Shown: positions 39,391 through 48,540, numbered from the stretch's first letter. The stretch is DNA of 64,000 nucleotides from an uncultured Oscillospiraceae bacterium (GCA_910578735.1 CAJTSQ010000006.1:1-64000); one strand, 5' to 3'. Made by a program: numbers and translations. Notes: a model not told the origin generated them from the letters alone.

Positions 39391-40401
39391 ATGAAAGAGT
39401 TTCAAGCGTATCAAGATATCTGGGTCTATTTAGAGACCAAGGACGGCGAACTGCGGAACGTGGGTCTGGAGCTGCTCAACCCCGGCCGCAGGCTGGCCGA
39501 TGCCACCGGCGAGAAGCTGGTAGGCGTCCTCATCGGCGACGGGGTGGCCGCCCTGGCCAACACCGTCATTGCCCACGGGGCGGACCGCGTCATCGTGGTG
39601 GACGACCCCGCCTACGGCTGGTACGAGACCGAGCGCTACACCAGCGCCCTGGAGGAGCTGGTTGCCAGGCATAAGCCCTCCGCCCTGCTGATCGGCGCTA
39701 CCAACAACGGCCGGGACATGGGGCCCCGCCTGTCCTGCCGGCTGCGCACCGGCCTGACCGCCGACTGCACCGAGCTGGGGCTGGACGAGGAGACAGGCCA
39801 TGTGGCCTGGACCCGCCCCGCCTTTGGCGGCAACCTGATGGCCACCATTCTCTGTCCCGATACCCGCCCGCAGATCGGCACGGTCCGGCCCGGCGTGTTC
39901 AAAAAGCGTCCCGCCGACCCCAGCCGCAAAGGGCAGATTCTGGCAGAGACCCTCACCCCGGCCGCTCCCATGTCCCGCCTGCTGGAGGTCCTGAAGAAGG
40001 ACATGCGCGAGGTGGTGGACCTGGAGAACGCGGAGGTCATCGTGTCCGGCGGCTTCGGCCTGAGAGCGCCGGAGAATTTCAGCTACATCCGGGACCTGGC
40101 AGCGGTCCTGGGGGGACAGGTGGGTTCCTCCCGTGCCGCAGTAGACGCCGGCTGGATCCCCCAGGCCCACCAGGTGGGCCAGACGGGCAAGACGGTCGCC
40201 CCCAAAATTTACATCGCCTGCGGTATTTCCGGCGCCATCCAGCACCTGGCTGGCATGTCCGGTTCTGATACGATCATCGCCATCAACAAGGACCCGGAGG
40301 CCCCCATCTTCGATGTGGCGGATTACGGGATCGTAGGGGACTTGTTCGAGGTGATCCCGGCGCTGATCCAGGAGCTTCAGGAATACCGAAAGAGACAGTG
40401 A
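39391..40401 (+). CDS. etfA: electron transfer flavoprotein alpha subunit
   Basis: A 336-residue EtfA (FixB/CarE-like). The N-terminal Rossmann-like domain has ALLIGATNNGRDMGPRLSCR and RPAFGGNLMATI. The C-terminal FAD domain has VGQTGKTVAPKIYIACGISG and GSDTIIAINKDPEAPIFDVA. Unlike CarE, it has no N-terminal ferredoxin-like extension. It starts 11 bases after etfB. With etfB it carries electrons between the acyl-CoA dehydrogenase and NAD, ferredoxin or a membrane quinone reductase. Confidence 0.94.
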   Translation: MKEFQAYQDIWVYLETKDGELRNVGLELLNPGRRLADATGEKLVGVLIGDGVAALANTVIAHGADRVIVVDDPAYGWYETERYTSALEELVARHKPSALLIGATNNGRDMGPRLSCRLRTGLTADCTELGLDEETGHVAWTRPAFGGNLMATILCPDTRPQIGTVRPGVFKKRPADPSRKGQILAETLTPAAPMSRLLEVLKKDMREVVDLENAEVIVSGGFGLRAPENFSYIRDLAAVLGGQVGSSRAAVDAGWIPQAHQVGQTGKTVAPKIYIACGISGAIQHLAGMSGSDTIIAINKDPEAPIFDVADYGIVGDLFEVIPALIQELQEYRKRQ

Positions 40402-40432
40402 ACCACATAAGACAGGAGGGAGTAATTGAGAC

Positions 40433-41254
40433 ATGAGTGAACAGCAAGCATTGCTCTATGAGCAGGTCGGGAAGGTGGTCAAGCTGACCATTAACCGCCC
40501 GGAAAAGCGCAACGCCATGAATCACGCGGTGATGCAGGGCCTGCACGACGCCTTTGACCGGATTGCCGAAGACGACAGCGTCAGCGTGGTTGTCATTGGC
40601 GGCGCGGGAGAGAAGGCCTTCACCGCCGGCTTCGACCTGAAGGAGGCCGCCGGCAACAACATCACCGATGTGATGGAGCGCCGGAAGGACACCCGGGGGG
40701 AGAACGCGCTGTGGCTGAAGATGTGGAACCTGCACAAGCCCATCCTCACCATGATCCATGGCTACACCATCGGCGGCGGCATCACCATCGCCATGCTCAG
40801 CGACATGGTCTTCGCGGCCAGCGAAGGGCTGAAGCTGGGCAACCCGGAGGTGTCCCTGGGCTACATCTCCAGCTTTCCCCTATCCCCCTACAAGCTGCAC
40901 TTCAACAAGGCCAGGGAGCTGTGCCTTCTGGGCGACTTCTGCGACGCCCAGGACCTGAAGGAGGCCGGCCTGGTCAACCGCATCTTCCCCTATGAGAAGC
41001 TGGAGGAGGAGACCATGAAAATCGCCCAGCGGATCGCCAAGACCCCACTGTTCAGTCTGTCCATGATGAAGCAGGAGATGAACAAGGTCTATGAGCAGAT
41101 GGGCTTCTTCAATACGGTGGACTACGCCGCCGAGATGTTCAACCTGTGCCGCCAGCATATGAACATGGCCACCACCTTCTCCCAGGACATTAACGAGAAG
41201 GGCCTGCGCCACACCATTGAGACAAAATATGACTACGTGAGCCAGGAGCACTGA
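40433..41254 (+). CDS. enoyl-CoA hydratase/isomerase (crotonase) family protein
   Basis: A 273-residue crotonase-fold protein. The oxyanion hole and CoA regions are TAGFDLKEAA and IHGYTIGGGITIAM. Of the two catalytic glutamates of classical enoyl-CoA hydratase, the second is kept (KLGNPEVSLGY). The first, normally GGGxE, is Thr here (GGGIT). This suggests isomerase, dehydratase-variant, hydrolase or decarboxylase chemistry rather than plain hydration. It follows etfA by 31 bases and precedes the symporter. CaiD-like carnitinyl-CoA dehydratases are one comparison by context. The reaction is unresolved. Confidence 0.88.
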   Translation: MSEQQALLYEQVGKVVKLTINRPEKRNAMNHAVMQGLHDAFDRIAEDDSVSVVVIGGAGEKAFTAGFDLKEAAGNNITDVMERRKDTRGENALWLKMWNLHKPILTMIHGYTIGGGITIAMLSDMVFAASEGLKLGNPEVSLGYISSFPLSPYKLHFNKARELCLLGDFCDAQDLKEAGLVNRIFPYEKLEEETMKIAQRIAKTPLFSLSMMKQEMNKVYEQMGFFNTVDYAAEMFNLCRQHMNMATTFSQDINEKGLRHTIETKYDYVSQEH

Positions 41255-41304
41255 ACTGCTATCCTGTAAAAACGTGGGAAGCCACACTTTAGAGGGGAGA
41301 ATAT

Positions 41305-42696
41305 ATGAATACTGTTATCATTGTTGTAATCATGGTAATTTATATGGCTGCAATGCTTTATATCGGCTGGCGTGGGAGTAAATATTCCGATAACCTCACC
41401 GACTTTCTTACTGCCGGGAAGCAAGGAAAACTTTATATGGTGGCTGGTTCCTTTTTGGGCGCTCATGTGGGAACCGGAATTGTCGTAGGTGGTGCAACAA
41501 ACGGCGCCAAATATGGCTTGGGCGCCGGCTGGTATGGAATCGGTGCAGCACTGTCCTTCATTCTCTTTGGCATTTTCTGCGCCAAATGGGCCTATAATAA
41601 CAATTACCTGACCATTCCGGCCTATTTTCGGGACCGGTATCAAACGGCAGGCAAGGGAATTACCCTGGTTTGGTCGGTTTTGTCCGTAGTTGTAGCACTG
41701 TCTACTCTGTCTGGACAGGTAATTGCAGGCAAAAATCTGTTTATGTATATGGGGATTGAACCGCTGATCGGTTGTATTCTCTCAATGGTAATCATTTATC
41801 TCTATTGCTCTGCCGCAGGCATGTGGGGAGTTATGATGACAGATTTCTGGCAGTGTGTCGTTATTCTGGTGGGACTCGTGTTTGCAATCTTTGCCGTGTT
41901 TGCAAAAGGCGGAACGGAGACTATCGCTACTCTGGCCCCCTCTTACTTTGAATTAGTGCCCTTCGATACTAAAACACTGCTCCTGATGGTCCTGCCCACT
42001 GCTGTATATGGTCTGACAGGCGGGGCCAATATGCAGCGCACCGCTTCTGCAGACAGTCTTAAAACCGCAACCCGTGCGCCAATCATAGGCGGCATCCTGG
42101 TGGCTGTCTTTACATTCCTGCCTGTTACTTTGGGCATGTATGGTATGGCAGCCTATGAAAACGCTGATAGCAGCACCATTATCTACCAAGTTATCGTAAC
42201 GGAGTTGGGGCCCATCATGTCGGGCTTAATGCTCGCTGCCATTGTAGCCGCAGTCATGTCGACCTGTGATACCACCATCATGACCATCGTGACAAGTGTT
42301 ATCTATGATGCATATGGAAATGTAATTGCCCCCCACTTTAATCTGTCGAAAGACGAGCGTGCTATGAAGCGCGCCTCCAATGTCCTCACCATTGCGCTCT
42401 GCGTAATCGCGGTCTTCGGTGCGTTTGTGTCCAATGATATTATTTCTATGTTGGCAACCGGTTACACAATGTTTGCTGCCGGCGGCTTGGTTCCATATGT
42501 CTTCGCCCGCCTCTGGAAAAAGGGAACCTCTGCCGCTGCTGTATCCTCCATGATCGTTGGCATGGCCGTTGCCTTAGCCAACAGCCTAGGCATCATCCAT
42601 CTCGTTACCGGTCTGTTGTGTGTCATTCCGGCTTCTATCGTTTATGTGCTCGTAACATTGCTCACGCAGAAGAAAGAAGCCCTTCCCGTTGAATAA
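41305..42696 (+). CDS. sodium:solute symporter family transporter
   Basis: A 463-residue integral membrane protein with about 12-13 hydrophobic segments of the SSS (PutP/PanF-like) fold. It opens with a long helix (VIIVVIMVIYMAAMLYIGW), then SDNLTDFLTAGKQGK and GAHVGTGIVVGGATNGAKYG, typical of helices 1-2 in this family. It is predicted to import a solute with Na+. It is the last gene of the acyl-CoA operon and probably carries its organic-acid substrate. Codon use is far less G/C-biased than in the upstream operon genes, suggesting separate, recent acquisition. A terminator follows at 42748. Confidence 0.9.
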   Translation: MNTVIIVVIMVIYMAAMLYIGWRGSKYSDNLTDFLTAGKQGKLYMVAGSFLGAHVGTGIVVGGATNGAKYGLGAGWYGIGAALSFILFGIFCAKWAYNNNYLTIPAYFRDRYQTAGKGITLVWSVLSVVVALSTLSGQVIAGKNLFMYMGIEPLIGCILSMVIIYLYCSAAGMWGVMMTDFWQCVVILVGLVFAIFAVFAKGGTETIATLAPSYFELVPFDTKTLLLMVLPTAVYGLTGGANMQRTASADSLKTATRAPIIGGILVAVFTFLPVTLGMYGMAAYENADSSTIIYQVIVTELGPIMSGLMLAAIVAAVMSTCDTTIMTIVTSVIYDAYGNVIAPHFNLSKDERAMKRASNVLTIALCVIAVFGAFVSNDIISMLATGYTMFAAGGLVPYVFARLWKKGTSAAAVSSMIVGMAVALANSLGIIHLVTGLLCVIPASIVYVLVTLLTQKKEALPVE

Positions 42697-42747
42697 AATA
42701 TCTATGGCTATCTGCTGTAACAAATTATTTGCCACAGAGACAAACAA

Positions 42748-42778
42748 CCCGCCGGGCACACCCGGCGGGACATTTTTT
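42748..42778 (+). terminator. terminator of the acyl-CoA/symporter operon
   Basis: CCCGCCGGG-CACA-CCCGGCGGG, then ACATTTTTT. Confidence 0.92.
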
Positions 42779-42854
42779 CTCTCTCGACCATTTTCCCCAA
42801 AAAAGTGGACAGGCCTCCGCTATACTGGAATAAATTGGAAAGGGGAGATGTCGC

Positions 42855-45500
42855 ATGGGCGACTGGCACAGCAAGAGCGTGTCCCAGGTAATGCAGGAGG
42901 TGGGCGGCCGCGCCCAGGGGCTGACTGAGCGGGAGGCGGCCCAGCGGCTGGAGAAATACGGTCCCAACCAGCTGGCCCAGCCCCAGCCTCCCAACCTGCT
43001 GCTGCGGATTCTGGGCCAGCTGAAGGATCCCATGATCCTGGTGCTGTTGGCAGCGGCGGTCCTGTCCTTGCTGGCCAGCGGCGGGGAGGACTGGTTAGAC
43101 GGGGTCATTATCTTAGTCATTGTGGTGGTCAACGGCATCATCTCCATCACCCAAGAGGACCACGCCCAGCAGGCTCTGGAGGAGCTGCGGCGGATGGCGG
43201 CCCCCCAGGCCCGGGTCCTGCGGGAGGGCCGGCCTTATCGGGTGGCCGCTTCCGCCCTGGTGCCTGGGGATATCATTTCCCTGGAAGCCGGAGACCAGGT
43301 CCCCGCCGACGCCCGCATTTTGGAGTGCAGCCGCCTCCAGGCCGACGAGTCGGCCATGACAGGGGAGTCGGTGCCTGTGGAGAAGGAGGCCCGGGAGGCC
43401 CTCCCTCCTGACACCCCTCTGGGTGACCGGGTGAACCTGCTGATCTCGGGCACCCTTATCACCGCCGGCCGGGGGACCGCCCTGGTAGTGGCCACCGGCA
43501 TGGACACCCAGATGGGCCAGATTGCCGGCCTGCTCCTGGACAGCGGCGAGGGGGAGACCCCGCTCCAGCGGCGGATGGCGGAAATCTCCAAATCCCTGTC
43601 CTTCCTGTGCCTGTCGGTGTGCGCGGTCATGTTTGGGGTGGGCCTGTTCCAGGGCAAGGGGATCCTGGACATGTTCCTCACCGCCGTCTCCCTGGCAGTG
43701 GCCGCCATCCCAGAGGGCCTGCCCGCCATTGTCACCATCGTGCTGGCCCTGGGCATCCAGCGGCTGGCTGACAGACACGCCATTGTGAAGAAGCTGCCCG
43801 CCGTTGAGACTCTGGGCTGCGCCGGAGTGATCTGCTCCGACAAAACAGGCACCCTCACCCAGAACCGGATGACGGTGCAGCAGGTCTGGCTCCCTCCCGG
43901 CGCCCGGCGGCGGGACGCCATGCTGGCGGGTGCTCTCTGCTCAGACGCCCGGCTGGAGTGGCGGGCCGGAGCCCCCACCGCCTCCGGCGACCCCACCGAG
44001 GGGGCGCTGGTGGTGGCCGCCGCCCGGGACGGGGTGGACCAGGCCCGGGAGCTGGAGCACTGGCCCCGGGTGGGGGACATCCCCTTTGATTCCACCCGCA
44101 AGCGGATGACCACTGTACATATCCACCCCGAGGGGGGCTGGGTGGCCCTGGTCAAGGGGGCCCCGGATGTGCTGCTGGACCGCTGCGCAGACACCCCCAA
44201 AGGGCCCATGACCTCCGGGGATCGGACCCGCATCCTGGCCTCCAACGAGGAGATGGCCGGCAAGGCCCTGCGCGTCATCGCAGTGGCCTGGCGGCGGCTG
44301 GACCGCCTGCCCTCTAAGCTGGAACCCGAGCAGATGGAGCAGGGACTGACCTTCCTGGGCCTGTTTGGCCTGATGGACCCGCCCCGGCCGGAAGTGCGCT
44401 CCGCCGTGGCCAAATGCCACCTGGCGGGGGTGCGGCCGGTGATGATCACCGGCGACCACCGTGCCACCGCCCTGGCCGTGGCCCAAGAGCTGGACATCGC
44501 CCGCCCTGGGGACTGGACGGTCACCGGGGCGGAGCTGGACTTCATGCCCCAGGAGCTGCTGGAGGAGGACATTGCAAAGTTCGCCGTCTTTGCCCGGGTA
44601 TCCCCGGAACACAAGATGCGCATCGTCCAGGCCTGGCAAAAGAGGGGCAAAGTGGTTGCCATGACGGGGGACGGCGTCAACGACGCCCCCGCTCTAAAGG
44701 CCGCCGACATCGGCTGCGCCATGGGAAAGACAGGCACCGACGTGGCCAAGGGCGCGGCAGAGATGATTCTCACCGACGACAACTTCTCCACCATTGTCAC
44801 TGCCATTGAGGAGGGCCGCGGCATCTACTCCAACATCCGCAAGGCCATTCATTACTTGCTCTCCTGCAACATCGGGGAAATTTTCACCATTTTCGCCGCC
44901 ACGGTGGCGGGGTTCAGCCAGATGCCCCTGGTCCCGGTGCAGCTGCTGTGGCTCAACCTGGTGACCGACTCCCTCCCCGCCCTGGCCCTGGGGGTAGAGC
45001 CGGTGGAGGAGGGCGTCATGGAGGAGAGGCCCCGGGACGCCTCCGCCGGGCTGTTTGACAGGTCCTTCTCCTTCCGCCTGGCCTGGCAGGGGCTGATGGT
45101 GGGGGGCCTCACCCTGGCGGCCTACTTTCTGGGCCTCACCAGGCTGGCCGCCCCCGGGACGGAAGGGGCGGTGGCCAATACCATGGCCTTCGCCACCTTA
45201 ACCCTGTGCCAGCTGTTCCACGCCTTCAATGTCCGCAGTGAGGACCGCTCCCTCTTTGCCCAGGGAGTCCTGTCCAACCCGGCCATGAACCGTGCCTTCC
45301 TGGCGGGGCTGGTCATGCAGCTGTCCGTGCTGCTGGCGCCCCCCCTCCAGGGGGTGTTTTCCGTCACCCCCATGTCCCCCGCCCAGTGGTGTACCGTCCT
45401 GGCCCTGGCTATGGCCCCCATCCCCATCTGTGAATGGGCCAAGTCCAGCCGCCGCAGGCAGGCGGCGGAGCAGGGAACAAGAGAGGCGGCAGTCAAATAG
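42855..45500 (+). CDS. P-type calcium-transporting ATPase (PMCA/SERCA-like)
   Basis: An 881-residue P2-type ATPase that exports cations, most likely Ca2+, at the cost of ATP. The N-terminal cation ATPase domain has REAAQRLEKYGPNQL. Actuator motif: ADESAMTGESVPVEK. M4 ion site: AVAAIPEGLPAIV. Phosphorylation motif: VICSDKTGTLTQNRM. Nucleotide-binding lysine: VALVKGAPD. Hinge: MTGDGVNDAPALKAADIG. About ten membrane segments are present, the last four in the final 200 residues. The gene is complete and monocistronic, flanked by terminators. Ca2+ is inferred from the PEGLPA and overall type; Mn2+ cannot be excluded. Confidence 0.93.
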   Translation: MGDWHSKSVSQVMQEVGGRAQGLTEREAAQRLEKYGPNQLAQPQPPNLLLRILGQLKDPMILVLLAAAVLSLLASGGEDWLDGVIILVIVVVNGIISITQEDHAQQALEELRRMAAPQARVLREGRPYRVAASALVPGDIISLEAGDQVPADARILECSRLQADESAMTGESVPVEKEAREALPPDTPLGDRVNLLISGTLITAGRGTALVVATGMDTQMGQIAGLLLDSGEGETPLQRRMAEISKSLSFLCLSVCAVMFGVGLFQGKGILDMFLTAVSLAVAAIPEGLPAIVTIVLALGIQRLADRHAIVKKLPAVETLGCAGVICSDKTGTLTQNRMTVQQVWLPPGARRRDAMLAGALCSDARLEWRAGAPTASGDPTEGALVVAAARDGVDQARELEHWPRVGDIPFDSTRKRMTTVHIHPEGGWVALVKGAPDVLLDRCADTPKGPMTSGDRTRILASNEEMAGKALRVIAVAWRRLDRLPSKLEPEQMEQGLTFLGLFGLMDPPRPEVRSAVAKCHLAGVRPVMITGDHRATALAVAQELDIARPGDWTVTGAELDFMPQELLEEDIAKFAVFARVSPEHKMRIVQAWQKRGKVVAMTGDGVNDAPALKAADIGCAMGKTGTDVAKGAAEMILTDDNFSTIVTAIEEGRGIYSNIRKAIHYLLSCNIGEIFTIFAATVAGFSQMPLVPVQLLWLNLVTDSLPALALGVEPVEEGVMEERPRDASAGLFDRSFSFRLAWQGLMVGGLTLAAYFLGLTRLAAPGTEGAVANTMAFATLTLCQLFHAFNVRSEDRSLFAQGVLSNPAMNRAFLAGLVMQLSVLLAPPLQGVFSVTPMSPAQWCTVLALAMAPIPICEWAKSSRRRQAAEQGTREAAVK

Positions 45501-45508
45501 TTAAGAGC

Positions 45509-45544
45509 ACAGCCCCGCCGGCGAAGGCCTGGCGGGGCTGTTGT
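45509..45544. terminator. terminator between the P-ATPase and the pilus locus
   Basis: ACAGCCCCGCC and GGCGGGGCTGT pair around an 11-base loop, followed by TGTT. It lies 8 bases after the ATPase stop, between convergent genes, and may serve both. Confidence 0.8.
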
Positions 45545-45552
45545 TCGTGACG

Positions 45553-46086
45553 CTACGTCTGGCACTCGAAATATACCAGGCTGCCGCTCACTGCGGCGCC
45601 TCCGTCCGCTGCCTGCCCCAGGGAGATGGTGATATTACTCAGCATACAGCGGTACAGGCTGTCATGCAGCCGCTGGAGGACAGCCTTGGCGGTATCATAG
45701 CCGCTGCAGGTAAAACTGAGGGATATTTCCCGGCGCACAATGTGCTGGGCGGTGTCCACCGTGCCGAAGGACAGGCTGTACTCGGTTCCGGTCAGGACGG
45801 TGTGCAGCTCCATCATCACCGGCTGCAGGTTATCGTAGTCGGCCAGGGCACGGGGCTCCTCCTCCCGGGCAAAAATTTCCTCCAGCTCCCGCTCCATGCG
45901 CCGCTTTTCCGCCAAACGGAGCTGGGCCGCCTCCAGCTCCAGCCTGCAGGATTCGGTCTCGGTCAGGGCGCTGTCCCGGGCGGCGGTGGTGGGTATGTAG
46001 AACAGCATCACATAACCGCTGACCGCTGCCAGCACAGCCAGCACGCCCAGCAGCATCCACTCCCGGACCGTCAGTTTCCGTTTCAC
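45553..46086 (-). CDS. pilO: type IV pilus alignment protein PilO-like
   Basis: A 177-residue bitopic protein. A short basic cytosolic tail (MKRKLTVREW), one membrane helix (about 11-31) and a coiled coil (about 35-75, rich in Glu/Arg) precede a ferredoxin-like domain (about 85-177) with the REISLSFTCSGYDTAKAVL pattern of PilO. With PilN and PilM it forms the inner-membrane platform linking the assembly motor to the pilus. Its start overlaps the pilN stop (ATG within the last codons), showing coupled translation. It is the last gene of the leftward locus. Confidence 0.85.
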   Translation of the reverse strand: MKRKLTVREWMLLGVLAVLAAVSGYVMLFYIPTTAARDSALTETESCRLELEAAQLRLAEKRRMERELEEIFAREEEPRALADYDNLQPVMMELHTVLTGTEYSLSFGTVDTAQHIVRREISLSFTCSGYDTAKAVLQRLHDSLYRCMLSNITISLGQAADGGAAVSGSLVYFECQT

Positions 46087-46637
46087 CCCTCCTCCACCTC
46101 CTTTTGCAGCTGGATCATAATGCTGGTTTGGACCTGCGCCCCGGCAGTCTCCATGGTGGAGGCCGTGTTCACAACGGTGCCCGCCACAATGGGAAAGCTC
46201 TCCAGAACGCGGACGATCTGGGCGGTCTCGGCCAGGTTCGCGCCGGAGAACTGCACCTGGGCCGCGTCCCCGCTGATGGATACGCTGTCCAGCCGGGCGA
46301 TGCCGCCCACGGCCTCCTCCAGCATATCCAGCACCTCCACGCGGTCGATGAGGGCCTGTTCCTCATCGGTGGCGGAGTAGCGGCTGTACCGCTCCCGCAC
46401 CTCGTTGTAGTCGGCCAGCTGGGCCATGGTGCCGGTGAGCTGTTCCTCCGCTGCCGCCAGGCCCCGCTGGGCCTCTCGGTTTTCTGCCCACAGGTCATAC
46501 ACCAGCAGCTTGCCCAGCCCCAGCAGGCAGACCAGGACAAACAGCACATACAGCGCTGTCGTAGCCGGCTTGGTGGTGCGGTCGGGCTTATAGAACAGGT
46601 TCATGGAGGTCTTAGTGGGATAAGCTGATTGCTTCAT
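46083..46637 (-). CDS. pilN: type IV pilus assembly protein PilN-like
   Basis: A 184-residue protein. A short N-terminal cytosolic part contains MNLFYKP, equivalent to the INLLP PilM-binding peptide. A membrane helix (about 28-48), a coiled coil and a periplasm-side-type domain follow. It starts one base after the pilM stop and has GGGAGGG as ribosome site; an earlier in-frame start at 46670 would lie inside pilM. Together with PilM and PilO it forms the alignment complex. Confidence 0.85.
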   Translation of the reverse strand: MKQSAYPTKTSMNLFYKPDRTTKPATTALYVLFVLVCLLGLGKLLVYDLWAENREAQRGLAAAEEQLTGTMAQLADYNEVRERYSRYSATDEEQALIDRVEVLDMLEEAVGGIARLDSVSISGDAAQVQFSGANLAETAQIVRVLESFPIVAGTVVNTASTMETAGAQVQTSIMIQLQKEVEEG

Positions 46638-46638
46638 G

Positions 46639-47619
46639 TCATTTCCCTCCCATGGCCGCCCCGGCGGCAAAGATGCCGGCCGCCGCCCGCTCCCCCGCGC
46701 CGGGCAGGAGTCTCTCCGGGGAGAGCAGGGGCAGGCCCACCGTCTCTTTGATGGAGGCGCGCAGACCAGGCATGGCCGCGCCGCCCCCCACCAGGTAGAT
46801 CCCCTCCAAGCTGCTGGATCGGTATGTAAACTGGTAGAAGTTTATCACCTTCAGAATCTCCACGGCAATGCGGTCACACAGAGCGGTCAGCGCGGAGGCG
46901 GACTGCACGCCCTGATAGTCGTTGACCTTGTAGGTGTTGGCCAAAAAGGCGTCCACCCCCAGCTCATCCGCCGCAATCAGGTCTAGGTTCCGGCCGCCCA
47001 GGGCGATCTGCCGGGTGGCCTGGACCCGGTCCCGCCAGACCACCGTGATCCGTGTGCTCCGGTGGCCCAGGTCCACAAAGCAGAACTCCTCCCCCATGTT
47101 CTTCCGGCCCTTCACCAGGTTGATCAGGGCCATCTCCTGGGGCAGAATGGTCTTCAGGCGTATCCCGGCCCGGGAGAACATCTGGACGTATTCCGCCAGC
47201 CGCTCCTTAGCGGCGACAGCGGCCATCATGGGTATCCCCTGCTCCTCGCTCTCCCCCTCGCCGGGGGAGCAGAGGGCATAGTCGCAGAAGTACTGATCCG
47301 CCACCCCCTGGATGAAGTCGGTGAATTCATAGGGCAGATTCATCATCAGCTGCTGGGTGGTCATTTTGGGCATGGTGACCAGGCGGCAGATTACCTGGCT
47401 GGGAGGCAGAACCAGCGACGCCGCCCCGCCGGGGAGGGACAATTCCTTCCGCATTTGTTTCAAAAACTGGACAAAAGCGTGGGGAAGCGCAATGTTTCCC
47501 CCCTCATCCACCATATTCTCCGGCAGACAGACCTCCTCCACCCGTATTGTATCTCCATGGAGGACTATCGTCTTCATACTGCTGCTTCCGATATCGAAGC
47601 CCAGCTGTGTTCTCGCCAT
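46639..47619 (-). CDS. pilM: type IV pilus assembly protein PilM
   Basis: A 326-residue actin-like ATPase-fold protein. Phosphate 1: LGFDIGSSSMKTIVL. Phosphate 2: FCFVDLGHRSTRITVV. Adenosine motif: GIYLVGGGAAMPGL. It binds the N-terminus of PilN at the cytosolic face of the membrane. The start at 47619 has AAAGGAGAG upstream. The gene lies between the prepilin peptidase and pilN, the usual pilMNO order. Confidence 0.92.
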   Translation of the reverse strand: MARTQLGFDIGSSSMKTIVLHGDTIRVEEVCLPENMVDEGGNIALPHAFVQFLKQMRKELSLPGGAASLVLPPSQVICRLVTMPKMTTQQLMMNLPYEFTDFIQGVADQYFCDYALCSPGEGESEEQGIPMMAAVAAKERLAEYVQMFSRAGIRLKTILPQEMALINLVKGRKNMGEEFCFVDLGHRSTRITVVWRDRVQATRQIALGGRNLDLIAADELGVDAFLANTYKVNDYQGVQSASALTALCDRIAVEILKVINFYQFTYRSSSLEGIYLVGGGAAMPGLRASIKETVGLPLLSPERLLPGAGERAAAGIFAAGAAMGGK

Positions 47620-47638
47620 AGTTTCTCTCCTTTTTCCT

Positions 47639-48415
47639 CTAAAACAGGCCAACATACCACTGAATGACCGGATTTCCAAAACAAACCGTCACGACTGCGC
47701 CCGCCGCCAGGAAGGGACCGAAGGGCACCGCTGTCCCCCGTTTCCAGCCGGCCGGGACAGACCACAAAATCCCAAAAATACAACTTACTAACAGCAAAAG
47801 CAGCATATTGGCCCAATCCAAGTAAAAAGACAGCACAAACAGCAGCTTGATGTCCCCGCCGCCCATGACCTCCCGACCCAGGAGCCGCTCGGCCAGCAGG
47901 ACCAGCGCCAGCAGGGCTGCGGGGACAAGGCAGGACATAAATATGTTTAAAAATTCTTGAAACTTCTCTTTTTGGACAAAAAACCACACAATTCGGTTAA
48001 TCAGCAGGGCCAGGAGGAGGGGGTTCGGGATGATCCGTCTGGCCCAGTCGGCAAGGGAGAGGGCCAGCAAGAGAGCCCACCAGATTATCCACTGTCCCAG
48101 GGCGGGAAGGGGGACGGTGAGCCCCAGAATCAGGAAGCCCAGCGCCCCCGCCAGCTCCGCCGCCAGGCAGTCCGCCGGGATTTTTTCGCCGCAATACCGG
48201 CACCTTCCCCTGCGAAAAAGCCAGCTGAATACGGGAATCAGGTCCAAAGCCGACAAAATATGCCCACATGCGGCGCAGCGAGAACGTCCGGCAAACATCC
48301 GCTCCCCCGCCGCCCAACGGGAGACCGCACAGTCCGCAAAGCTGCCCCACACCGCGCCCAACACCGTCAGCCAGGTGCACAAATATACCGTAATTATTAT
48401 TCCTTCTGATGGCAT
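47639..48415 (-). CDS. pilD: prepilin peptidase (A24 family, PilD-like)
   Basis: A 258-residue polytopic aspartic protease and N-methyltransferase that cleaves prepilin leaders after Gly. The N-terminal domain has the two CxxC pairs, CAACGHILSALDLIPVFSWL and CRYCGEKIPADC. The catalytic aspartates are in ALSLADWARRIIPN and MGGGDIKLLF. About seven membrane segments. The ATG at 48415 follows AAGAGG; longer frames would run into repeat DNA. Substrates in the locus are the pilins at 48.7, 53.5, 54.0 and 55.1-61.8 kb. Confidence 0.93.
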   Translation of the reverse strand: MPSEGIIITVYLCTWLTVLGAVWGSFADCAVSRWAAGERMFAGRSRCAACGHILSALDLIPVFSWLFRRGRCRYCGEKIPADCLAAELAGALGFLILGLTVPLPALGQWIIWWALLLALSLADWARRIIPNPLLLALLINRIVWFFVQKEKFQEFLNIFMSCLVPAALLALVLLAERLLGREVMGGGDIKLLFVLSFYLDWANMLLLLLVSCIFGILWSVPAGWKRGTAVPFGPFLAAGAVVTVCFGNPVIQWYVGLF

Positions 48416-48540
48416 ATTTGTCAACCTCTTTTCCTGCGGTAATTTTGTCCGTGTTGCACGGACGTCAAATACTTTTTGTAATATATCTCGGGAATAATAC
48501 GCTTTCTGCCTTGCATTTTCCTGCTGGTCAAGGTGTTGGG

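Noticed and set aside
48500..48535. Second copy of the pncB promoter-like stretch (TACGCTTT..TTGCCTTGCATTTT)
   Set aside because: The similarity to 62495-62520 is short, the -10 box is missing, and it may be chance or a minor repeat. Not enough to call.
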